Source: Chelonoidis abingdonii (lineage: Eukaryota > Chordata > Testudines > Testudinidae). From it: a stretch of 64,000 bases of DNA. The stretch covers positions 45,772,631 to 45,836,630 of the forward strand of contig NC_133774.1 of assembly GCF_003597395.2 (NCBI RefSeq), written 5' to 3'. Positions 1 to 12,436 of this stretch are shown here, one piece after another. Each line of letters opens with the position of its first letter. Within the stretch, counting starts at the first letter, position 1. A model generated the notes under the pieces. It was not told the origin of the DNA. It saw only the letters and a list, made by a program, of their open reading frames with translations, and did not search any database. Both the position numbers and the translations under genes were made by a program.

Positions 1-112
1 TATTTTACACTCCACACAGATGAACAAGGAACAAGCTGACATCTCTCTCTTTTTTTTATTTTACACTCCACACAGATGAACAAGGAACAAGCTGACATCT
101 CTCTCTTTTTTT
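1..112. repeat. 56-bp tandem duplication
   Basis: Two consecutive copies of a 56-bp unit. Each begins tattttacactccacac and ends in a pyrimidine run (ctctctc followed by T). The copies are practically identical, so the duplication is recent or an assembly slip at the window edge. It lies in what should be a CMYA5 intron on the minus strand. No coding content is seen. Confidence 0.9.
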
Positions 113-1815
<1,703 letters not shown>

Positions 1816-2519
1816 CTAACCTTGGACGTTAACTAGGGGGTACAATGTTTGAAATTAGTTCAAGGATATCTTAGCAGTAAAGATGAACCCAATCTAGCTA
1901 CACAAATCTGTACACTCATGAACTGTGGGAAAGTTTAGATATGAAGTTCACAGTAAGGCTCTCAAGAATACAGGATTTAAACTTATTGACATTGTCCCTT
2001 TGTATATTTAAAGGCTACAGAAAATTATATCTGTCTACAGGAAGTTGACTTCAGAGACATAAAGTAAAACAGCTGGTTATGAGGAGAAAAAAAGAAAAAG
2101 AAAAATGGATTGGACTCAATTAGATCTTATTTGCTTGGTTCATTATGAAAAACAGCAACATATTTTTAACTCTGAGGCAAAAGCAGCTCCAAGGAAATGA
2201 AATAATTCTTTCTACAAAGCAGTCGAGCAACGCTATTTGTTTTTACATTGAAGTTGTTAGTTGTTCACAGTTTTAACAGGATATATGTAATAAAAGATAA
2301 ATTTTCTTTAGAAAGACGTGCAGCATTATATAAACCCGTTTCTTAATGTTTTTTAGTAAATCAGATACAATCAATTAAAATAATCTAGTTCATCCACAAA
2401 ACAAACTAATTTAATATGTAAACTAATGCTAGTAAATAACATGCAGTAAAAATCCTTGAAAATTATTTTTTGCATAGCCTACTTTTCAATAATCTACAAT
2501 ATAGAAGTAATTGGACTGA

Positions 2520-3169
2520 TCGCCACATGTTGGTATACAATTTTAATGTAGTGAGTGTTCCACAGGGGTCTGTACTGAGACAAGTCCTATTCAACATATT
2601 CATAAATGATCTGGAAAAAGGGGTAAAAAGCAAAGTGGCAAAATTTGCAGAGGATACAAAACTACTCAAGACAGTTAAGTCCTAGGCAGCCTGAGCTACA
2701 AAAGGATCTCTCAAAACTGGGTCACTGGGCAACAAAATGGCAGATAAAATTCAATGTTGATAAATGCAAAGTAATGCACATTGGAAAACATAATCCCAAC
2801 TATATATATAAAATGATGCGGTCTAAATTAATTGTTACCACTCAAGAAAGAGATCTTGGAGTCATTGTGGATAGTTCTCTGAAAACATCCACTCAGTATG
2901 CAGCCGCAGTCAAAAAAGCAAAGGCCAAGACTATAACAGGGTTCAAAAAAGAATTAGATAATTCATCGATGGATATCAGCCAGGATGGGCAGTGATGGTG
3001 TCCATACCCTGTTTTTGCCAGAAGCTGGGAATAAATGAATGACAGGGAATGGATCACTTGATGTCACTTGTTCATTCCCTCTGGGGCACTGGCATTGGCC
3101 ACTGTCGGAAGACAGGATACTGGGAAAGATGGACGTTTGGTCTGACCCAGTATGGCTGTTCTTATGCCA
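2520..3169 (+). mobile_element. CR1-type LINE 3' fragment (reverse transcriptase end and 3' tail)
   Basis: Two overlapping plus-strand reading frames (2470-2685 and 2645-2995) carry the end of a non-LTR reverse transcriptase. The first has a VPQGSVL-type motif, NIFINDLEKG, and then FAEDTKL where an active enzyme has FADD, so one catalytic Asp is replaced by Glu. The second has KWQIKFNVDKCKVMHIGK and ERDLGVIVDSSLK. A frameshift separates the halves. The non-coding tail contains ctgacccagtatggctgttc, a typical reptile CR1 3' end. The copy is 5'-truncated and dead. Confidence 0.9.
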
Positions 3170-3464
3170 CATGATTTCATAGCACATGAATAACGAGAGA
3201 TGTAAAAGGATGTTTTGAGCATCACTTAAAAAAATAACCCCTTAGTTACATACAGAAATTTCCAATCTGATATTTCTTATAAAAAAAACTTACTATTTTA
3301 CAGTATGTCCCTGAATTGGCCACATGTGATTTACCTAGGCCCCAATCCAGCTGAACACTTTAAGCACATGCATACCTTTAAGCGCATGACTAAGTACCAT
3401 TGACTTCAGTATTGATAAATAATATGGGGTGCATATTGGTACATAACTCCCATTTAAGTCAATA

Positions 3465-3530
3465 AGTGAAATCCTGGCCCCACTTCAAGAGGAGTTTTGC
3501 CACTGACTTCAGTGGGGCCAGGATTTCACT
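3465..3530. repeat. Perfect 18-bp inverted repeat (MITE end)
   Basis: The 18 bases agtgaaatcctggcccca at 3465-3482 recur as their exact reverse complement at 3513-3530 around a 30-bp loop. The upstream stretch (about 3335-3420) contains cccaatccagctgaacactt and ccattgacttcag. Both are typical of short foldback DNA elements common in turtle genomes. Most likely this is a foldback MITE fragment rather than a functional hairpin. Confidence 0.7.
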
Positions 3531-4289
3531 CAATAACAATGTTGTGCACAAAAGGGTTGCAGGTTCAGGCTTTATAAATAATAATAAGAGAGAACTTGTG
3601 CAGATTTTAGCAGATGACAAATGATTTTAAGATTAAATTCTCTCTCATCAGGATAAGTCCCACTAAACGGAACCCTCAGTGGCAAATCAGATAGGGAATA
3701 AGGGTTTGATTATGGGTTTGGAGGTTTTGTTGGTGTGTGTTTGGGGATGGGGGGAGGATACAAAACACACATGAAATAGCAGTCAAATTCAAACTTCACT
3801 AGAGCTGCAACCATTTATACTAGCTCTGAATTTATCCCAGCAGTTCCACCCATATAAGTGACATGTTGGATGATTTTCATTAAGATTTCATCTCATATGG
3901 AAATTACACCAGTAAAATATGAACACTTCAAAACAGGGTATTTAAGGCAGAAATCTAAGCAGCATCAGAATGCTCTTATATAATTGCAAGCAGCAGCTAT
4001 TTAAGAATGGCTATGCAGAATATTCCAGGTGATCTGACATTTTAAAAAAAGCTATATTTATTATTATTTAAATTATGAATTATAAAATACATGCAAAACC
4101 CTTCAAAACATGTCAGCTACAGTAACAAGTGTAAGATTTCTTCCCAGACTATTATTTGTGGTGTTTTTAAAAGCAGAGGTATTTATACTGGAAGCATGCT
4201 TTCCATAAAGCTAGAAAGTATTAAATAAAAGAGTCAAACATGCTACTCCTAATATTCACTACAATGCACCTAAACCACATTTCATATAC

Positions 4290-4312
4290 CTTTTATTCAT
4301 TTCCTTAGATAA
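4290..4312 (-). CDS. CMYA5: CMYA5 exon 5, 23-bp microexon
   Basis: A 23-bp exon invisible to length-based ORF finding. On the minus strand, a polypyrimidine tract and acceptor (cccctttttcttttag) are followed by 23 bases and a GTATAT donor. It reads L S K E M N K plus the first two bases of an Arg codon, completed by the G that starts exon 6. Phases fit on both sides: the preceding exon ends in phase 0. A 23-bp exon at exactly this place is diagnostic of the TRIM coiled-coil gene architecture. The human equivalent reads SFEEINER as I recall it, so the position and the E.N.R pattern are kept but the peptide has diverged. No better 23-bp candidate was seen between 1673 and 6557. Confidence 0.82.
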
Positions 4313-4866
4313 CTAAAAGAAAAAGGGGAAAAGAATGTATTAACAATAAAAAACAGAAGTCAACATAATATTAAAGCAAGTAATTTCAAGACCGAGTCTG
4401 CTCTTTTCTGTTGATGTAAATAAGCAACACTTCATGAACTTCACTGGAAATTTTCCCATACGCACCAGCAGAGAATTTAGGTCTCCAAGTATTTTCCCCT
4501 CTTTAAGGCCATGAATGAATCAGCATGGTACCTAAGCACCTGCCTAGCTTTAAGCATAATTAGTCAGTTTTCATTACCCGTGCTTCACTTGAAGCACAAG
4601 GCTTAATTACTTTCCTGAAACAAATCGTAAGTTATGTTCACAGGAGGAGATATAATTTCTACATTAAAACATTAGGGTCCATATTCCAAGACCAAAATTG
4701 CCTCCTCATTGCTGACCCTTAGAAGCTCCATGACATTTACACCAGTTGAGCTGGGAATACTCCCATATCATGGGAATCTTCAGCTGTCTCTTCAGCAGCA
4801 CAAAGACGACACAGAACAGATCAGGATTAACCCTCCATTCCTTATAGAAAGGGCCAGAGGATCTCA

Positions 4867-5845
4867 GCATTGCCAGCCTCAAGAGACCAAAAATCAGGAG
4901 TTAACGACCCCCAAAATTAGGAGATTGTCCCCCCAAATCATGCCTTTTTTAAATAAAAAAAGTATTTTGTGGGGGCTTTTTGTCTCACTTACATGTCTGC
5001 CCATCCCCTGCCCAGCAATTAATTCTGCTCCATCCAGCCCCTAACCCCATCAGCTTAGCCCCCAGCCCTCACCAGTTCAGCGCCTCCAAGTTCACTCCCC
5101 CCAGCTCCGAAGCCCTCAGCGTTCTCTCTACCTCAGTTCAGCCTCCCCAACCCCCATCCCCATAGTCCTACTCCACAGCTACATCTCTGCTCCTCCTAAG
5201 CTTCTTCGCACCCCCTCCCAATGCAAGGGCATCTGCAGTGGGTCCCTTATCCCCCTTCCAGGCCAGGGGAGAAGCCCTTGGAGCTGTTCACAGGAGGAAG
5301 GAATGGAGTCACCCTGAGCTGCTGCACTCATTGGGCATGTCTACACAGCAAAGAAAAACCCGCAGCTGGCCTGTGCCAGCCAGCTCAGGTTCATGGGACT
5401 CGGGCTGTGGGGCTATTTCATTGCTGTGTAGACTTCTGGACTTGGGCTGGAGCCCAAATACTGGAGCCCTCCCACCATGCAGGATCCTAGAGTCTGGTCT
5501 GCAGTTCAAGTTCAGAAGTCTATACAGCCATGAAACAGCCCCACAGCCCGAGTAGCTGGCACGGGCCAGTCATGGGTTTTTCTTTGCCATGTAAATTTAC
5601 CTTTAAGCTCCCTCCCCGCCTGCTAGGAGAATGGCTCCAGGATGTTGTGGGGAGGGGAGGAGAGGGCTCTGCCTATAGCAGATGACTGGTGATTTTTCCT
5701 TGGGGGCAGACAAGTGATGCCAGCAACTAATTAGGGAGCACCAATTCATTTGAGGGCTGGAGCCTCTTGCATTATTGAAAGACTGGGTCCAGCCCCAACC
5801 AAAATCATGTAAGTTGCAGAAAAGCCAAGAGAGTTGGCAATACCG
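4867..5845. mobile_element. Probable non-autonomous DNA transposon
   Basis: The left end reads gcattgccagcctcaagaga. The right end, reverse complemented, reads gtattgccaactctcttggc, giving imperfect terminal inverted repeats of about 20 bp. The interior is C-rich, low-complexity sequence (5010-5220) and is interrupted by a second element at 5333-5603. The small plus-strand open frames here are proline/serine-rich by composition and are not believed to be genes. Boundaries are approximate. Confidence 0.5.
5333..5603. mobile_element. Foldback MITE (nested)
   Basis: The left arm gggcatgtctacacagcaaa and the right arm ending tttgccatgtaaattta are reverse complements. The arms stay palindromic inward (ctcgggctgtggggc against gccccacagcccgag), so nearly the whole element folds into one long hairpin. 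The gtctacac motif near the end recurs in the other turtle-type MITEs of this window. Non-coding. Confidence 0.75.
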
Positions 5846-6054
5846 GGATCTTTAACAACCACACATAGTTAGGGACCCAATTTTACATCTGACCTGAGAC
5901 ATGGCATATCTAGTGGCACATGCCCCCAGATATTGTGATGGGCATTGAGTCAATACTGACACAGAGGGGGAAGTGCTACTCACCGAGTCACTGACAATTC
6001 TTGCAGCAACTGTGCATTCCTATGGGCATAGATTTTGGCCAGTGATTCCTGCAT

Positions 6055-6420
6055 CTAACCCACAAACCATTTAGAGACTGTAAGTAATGGAGAATTTACC
6101 ACAACCCTTAGTAATCTGTTCCAATGGTTAGTTATCCTGATTGTTAAAAATTTGAGTCTTTTTTTCCCAGTTTGTACTCTTCTGACTTCAATTACCATTT
6201 CCTTCCAATTTCTTGTTACAACATCCTTTGATATAATTAAGAATCCTCTCATAACAGATATCTTCTCTCTGCTTCTTATAGATTGTGACAGAGTCATTTC
6301 CTACACTGCTCTTCAATAGGCTAAACAGACTGAGTTTAGCCTTTAGTGTCTCACTGTGAGGCACGTTTTCCACATGACAGATCATTCTTTGACCTCTTTT
6401 CTAAACCTTCACATGACCCA
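6055..6420 (-). mobile_element. Degenerate CR1 LINE 3' end
   Basis: The plus strand reads like an inverted CR1 tail: gagaatttaccacaacc, then ctgttccaatggttagttat, then gactttcaattacc-like text, cttgttacaacatcctttga and a final aggctaaacagactgag. This order (intervening phrase, CR1 body, oldest end) matches antisense CR1 copies in reptiles and birds. It is heavily diverged, so an old insertion. Confidence 0.75.
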
Positions 6421-6494
6421 GCAGTTCCAGACTGGGGTATCTGAGGTTTCAGAATTAATTTACCTCAGAAAACAAAGTAGGTCTGAGGGAATTA

Positions 6495-7457
<963 letters not shown>

Positions 7458-7553
7458 CTCAACAGATTTAAACAGGGATTCTATTTCACTAACCAACTCC
7501 TCAAACTTCACTGACGTTTGCTGTAACTCTCCTAGAAATTCATCTAATTGATC
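7458..7553 (-). CDS. CMYA5: CMYA5 exon 3 (coiled-coil exon, 96 bp)
   Basis: A 96-bp exon, 32 codons, phase 0 at both ends, with a minus-strand acceptor (atttcag) and GTAAGT donor. It reads DQLDEFLGELQQTSVKF, then EELVSEIESLFKSVE. It matches the start of the myospryn coiled coil, where human has AEFLENLQEKSL...VSEIESFF as I recall it. A 96-bp exon followed by one of 231-234 bp and one of 23 bp is the canonical exon series of TRIM genes, consistent with the CMYA5 alias TRIM76. A second, truncated copy of this exon lies at 8250-8340 inside a suspicious duplication. Confidence 0.96.
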
Positions 7554-8247
7554 CTGAAATAAAAAAGTGGCAGTAATTTTCTAAATATGATGCTTGGAAA
7601 ATACTGCTTTATAAAGCTTTCACATAAAATATATATAATGTTTCACCTCTAGATATTATTGGAACAATTGTTAAAATTAATTTAATAGCTTCAACATGAC
7701 TAGAAAGGCAAACACAGGAATAGTGGTTGGAAAAGGTACAATACCAACTTCAAAGAAGAAATAACAATTGATCCTTCAAGACGCTTATGTGAGGTGTTTC
7801 ACACCCTCAATTCTCACTGGCCGTGCGGGAATTTGAGGGCACTCAGCACTGCACAGGAATGCTCCAGAGACTGCAGGATCAGGCCCGCAACGAGAAAAGT
7901 TATTGTTACAGGCTAGCCTATGCAATAAAGTATCTAGGGAACTAAACACAAATATAGATGTTCCTGAGATTCACTTTTAAATATTTTAAACAAATATACA
8001 CAATTTAAACTACATATGTTTTGTTGTGCACTGAAGGTCTGAACTTGCATTCCGTTTGCCCCCAAAACTCTCATCAAAGTCACTGGTTGTTTTAGGCGTG
8101 CAAGCAATACAGAATAAGGCTCTAGAAACAATAAAGACAACATTGACCAGGTATAATTATAATAATAGAGCTGTCTCTCTATGCAGCAGTCCTTCTTGAC
8201 CTTCCTTGAGAGAGCTGGCCATTTGCTCATATGCAACTTATAAGTGC
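7463..8247. repeat. 785-bp direct duplication, copy 1
   Basis: This segment is repeated, apparently base for base, at 8250-9034 (offset 787). Copy 1 includes all but 5 bp of CMYA5 exon 3 and the following upstream intron. It ends one base before the only N in the window. Perfect identity plus a single N at the junction is what two overlapping contig ends joined without merging would give. A real tandem duplication is the alternative. Confidence 0.9.
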
Positions 8248-8249
8248 GN

Positions 8250-8340
8250 CAGATTTAAACAGGGATTCTATTTCACTAACCAACTCCTCAAACTTCACTG
8301 ACGTTTGCTGTAACTCTCCTAGAAATTCATCTAATTGATC
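8250..8340 (-). pseudogene. CMYA5: Partial second copy of CMYA5 exon 3
   Basis: A duplicate of 91 bp of the 96-bp coiled-coil exon, without a splice donor and abutting the N at 8249. It should not be annotated as an extra exon. It would look like a tandem exon duplication to an automatic pipeline. The likely cause is assembly rather than biology. Confidence 0.85.
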
Positions 8341-9034
8341 CTGAAATAAAAAAGTGGCAGTAATTTTCTAAATATGATGCTTGGAAAATACTGCTTTATA
8401 AAGCTTTCACATAAAATATATATAATGTTTCACCTCTAGATATTATTGGAACAATTGTTAAAATTAATTTAATAGCTTCAACATGACTAGAAAGGCAAAC
8501 ACAGGAATAGTGGTTGGAAAAGGTACAATACCAACTTCAAAGAAGAAATAACAATTGATCCTTCAAGACGCTTATGTGAGGTGTTTCACACCCTCAATTC
8601 TCACTGGCCGTGCGGGAATTTGAGGGCACTCAGCACTGCACAGGAATGCTCCAGAGACTGCAGGATCAGGCCCGCAACGAGAAAAGTTATTGTTACAGGC
8701 TAGCCTATGCAATAAAGTATCTAGGGAACTAAACACAAATATAGATGTTCCTGAGATTCACTTTTAAATATTTTAAACAAATATACACAATTTAAACTAC
8801 ATATGTTTTGTTGTGCACTGAAGGTCTGAACTTGCATTCCGTTTGCCCCCAAAACTCTCATCAAAGTCACTGGTTGTTTTAGGCGTGCAAGCAATACAGA
8901 ATAAGGCTCTAGAAACAATAAAGACAACATTGACCAGGTATAATTATAATAATAGAGCTGTCTCTCTATGCAGCAGTCCTTCTTGACCTTCCTTGAGAGA
9001 GCTGGCCATTTGCTCATATGCAACTTATAAGTGC
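8250..9034. repeat. 785-bp direct duplication, copy 2, with truncated exon 3 copy
   Basis: Identical to 7463-8247 as far as I can read. The exon 3 copy here covers 8250-8340 on the minus strand, keeping the acceptor side and 91 of 96 coding bases. It lacks the last five bases and the GTAAGT donor because the duplication begins at that point. It therefore could not be spliced as a normal exon. From 9035 the sequence continues as unique intron, so removing 8248-9034 would restore a continuous intron. Confidence 0.9.
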
Positions 9035-12000
9035 ACTTGGTTTTAAACAATTTGTATACTTCTGAATAGAAGATTAGAGGAAGGTTGATAGAAGCTTCCT
9101 ACAGTTTGGCAAACTTCCACATCCAAAACATGTTTGAAAAAATACCACATGTGACCTCTGAAGCATAAATATCATATTCTATTGTAAAATTTAATGTTAA
9201 ATTGATAAATATTTAGGATTGATCACTTTGAGATCCCAATGTGAAATTTTGTTTGTGAAGATAATGGCTCTGTCAGTTTTTATAGGTTAACAGCTCATTT
9301 CACTTAACATGAATTTCTGCTCTAATGCCAAAAGCTGAGAAGGTGAGCACTGTGTTGTCTTCTTATTTCCTTAGCAATTACAACTGTGTGAGTAGCAAGA
9401 GCTACACATAGACAATCTAAGAGTAACATGAGCTTTGGCTGATAGAAATCATGTGAAGTCAGACGTGTTGTGGCCAGATTTAATTACTGACTGTATCTCC
9501 AAGTTCCACAGCCAGGGAATTACATCAGGGGACATATCCATCTCTGGAATAACTCCACTGACTTCAGTGCAACTACACCAGGAAAGACTTCAGACCTGTG
9601 ACTTTATTAGTGACATTTTGACAGCTGATCATAATTCACAGCCAAAGCAGGAACTGCCATAGATAAAAAGTGATAAAATGTGGTACATGCACAGACCAGA
9701 GAAAAAGAAAAATTAACAGTTGCAAAATTTTGTAAATATTTATATTTGAGGGCGGTATTTCATCATCTTATAATAATTTTTTATTCTTACTTTTGAATTA
9801 GCATTATAATATACTTGTGCAATAGAACACATACCAGAGATCCACTTTCAGGCCAAATTCAAGGGTGAAATGTATACATTTAATGTTAGCAAACCATCCT
9901 GGTTTTAACAGTGAGTAAGAGAGTGAAAGTAACTTACATGTAAAGAGGCCAGAATGAGATGAAAAAAGGTGCAAGTTAAAGGTGAAATCAACAGGGAATT
10001 TTGCTTAAAAACTGATGCACCTGGCTCAGAATTTTTAATAAATTTCCAATTCTAAAATGACTGTGCACAATCCAGCATGACTTTTGGATGCTGGATTCAG
10101 ATTGCACAGCTGGTGACTAGAAAAGGAATACCTTTGGACTGATAAACTGAGCAATTTTGATATGGAATAAATGAGAACATAAAGATTAGACCTCATAATA
10201 CCATTTTTACAGTCAGTCACTTTTCAGATCCGAACTTCAATTAAACATAGACAAGTTTCTAGAGAAGTGAAAAGTGTTTTCACAAGTATTTATATTGTAG
10301 GAGTATTTGGATGCATTCATTATACATAGTATATTAACGAATGTATACCTATCATAATACTAAATTGTAAAACTGGCAAGAATAAGCTTACTAGAATTAT
10401 GGATGAGGGAATTTTAATTTCATACCCTTATTTTTGAGTTTGTTTCAACCTTTTATATTGGATAGATCTGACAACTGCTATGATAAAGGCTGGAAGCAAA
10501 TGTTTTAAAACATCAACAGTGGTGTACATTTAGGATCCATATCAGGCACTTCTCACCCCCCCCCTCCCCCCGAAGACAATAAGAGCTTATCTGCACTACC
10601 ACCACAACCAAATGAAGGAACTGATTACAAAACATGAGTCTAATGTGTAGTGAAAGGTAAGATTTTAACCATGTTTTGTAACCAGGCTAAAGCCTGTGTC
10701 TGACCTTTGTACTTAAACTGGACTGCTAACAATCTTGTGACAATGTCAGTGCAAGAATATAGAGGTTACTCTACAATGTCAAAGTGAAATGAACCACTGT
10801 TACTAAAGTTATGCCTCTCTGCATGCCAAAAGAAGCCACCTATATTAAGGATGATGCTATAACAAGGAAAGCTTAGTAAGACCTGGTATGTAAACAAGAT
10901 CACACCAAAAAAAATGAATAGATCAAAATAGCCAGTTTGGCAATTCATGACTGCAAGGCCACCTTAATTACAATATATTCTTCCTTCTAGTTCCATATTC
11001 TAAAAGAGACCTTGTATTGCCCTGTTCTAACTAACCTGATAGTCATCTTGGTACTGGTATTTGCTGGCCCAGCTCTCCTGCAGCTTTTTAGGAATTTTTT
11101 GCATTCTTTATTTTATAGATCTTGTAATATGTGGGCTTGCTACACAAATTAAATGAACCATGCTGGCCTGCAATGCTGTTAAATCAAACCCATTTCAATA
11201 TTTTCTATTTCCATCCTCTCATGGGAGAGATTCTCTGCAACAGCCCCAAATTCAGCCAAAATAAACATTTGCATCTTACTTTGCAATATTTAAAAAGAGT
11301 CATCAAACTTTGGCTGTCTTCCAAAGGCCCTTCACCAAAAACTTCCTGCTGCCCATCCCAGGTAAGTAGCCCTGGTGACCTATGACAAAAGCTTTCCAGC
11401 CAAATGGACCTTCCACAGTGGAGCATCAGACCATTCTGGTTCTAATAGATTAGTAACTCACAACTTCCACTGGATTGAGAGCCAGTGCTGCTCATGGAGC
11501 ACAAGGGTAATATGTTCTTGTTGGTCCAACCCAAGAGGTGAGCACTGCATGTATGTTCAGCACTAGGCTGAAGCTTCTGAATGATGCTGCAAGTGTAGCT
11601 GAAGGTAGCAGTGCCCAAACTTTTTACTAAGGCAATCCACCCACAACATTGTATCTCTTTTTGCAACCCACACAGGGTCCACATTGGGGGAGGAAGAGGC
11701 AGAATCATAATCCAGCATCCTCCTCTGCTACCACCTTCTCTTCCTTGTCCTGTGAAGGGGCCACTGACTATCCTCAGAAGTTTCCTCCCACCCTCCACTC
11801 CAGCATCACAACCCTAATCCTGGACCAGGGCAGAAGGGAGGTTGGGGGCGGGCAGGAGGGGAAAGGATACCAACCCCACTCCATACCCCACAATGGCTGC
11901 TCCTGTTCTGCAGGGCTGGGCCCAGCTCCCCACTCTGTGACCCTCACATGACCAGGATCACAGCACCTCTCAAGGTTTGGCCTGAGAGAGTAGGGAGCCA

Positions 12001-12436
12001 GTCCCATGGGACAGGAGCTGCTGCAGTGAGGTAAATGTGAGGTGTGCTTACTCTCCAACTCCCCCTCCTCCCCAGGGCCTCACTCCACACTCCAGGACCC
12101 ATCTACAACCTTTCCATGACCTATTCCATGACCCACCATATAGGAAACACTAGTATAAAGAAAGTGCATTGTAATAATCCAGCCCAAGGATGACTAAAGC
12201 ATTGGCAACTATGGCAAAAGGAAAAGTTCCTGTCAATAGATAGATAGTATATGTAGAAACTGAAAACCAAAATACTTGCATTCTTTCTGCTGAATCTGGA
12301 GTAGTCTCCAACTAATAATTTACAATCCCAAATCTGGGCTAAGGTTAAAGATGAAAGACTCATATTTTAAACTACATAGTCTATCAAGTAATCATTTATC
12401 AATTTTAATTACGAAAATGTTAACATAAATGCTTAC
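9035..12436. other. CMYA5: CMYA5 intron 2
   Basis: Intron between the giant exon and the 96-bp exon. It is mostly AT-rich unique sequence, with a poly-C run near 10554-10570. A degenerate DNA-transposon-like stretch lies at about 11609-12153. No RNA gene is recognised. Confidence 0.7.
11609..12153. mobile_element. Possible degenerate hAT-like element
   Basis: The left end gcagtgcccaaactttttac and the right end ataggaaacactagta resemble the ends of reptile hAT-type elements whose tips read cagtgg..caaactttt and ggaaacactg. The interior is C-rich with small proline-rich open frames that look compositional. No clear target-site duplication was found, so the call is tentative. Confidence 0.35.

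Noticed and set aside
8721..9050. Open frame repeated at 7934-8236, suggesting a duplicated small gene
   Set aside because: The repetition is explained by the 785-bp duplication of intron sequence around the N. The peptide resembles nothing known.
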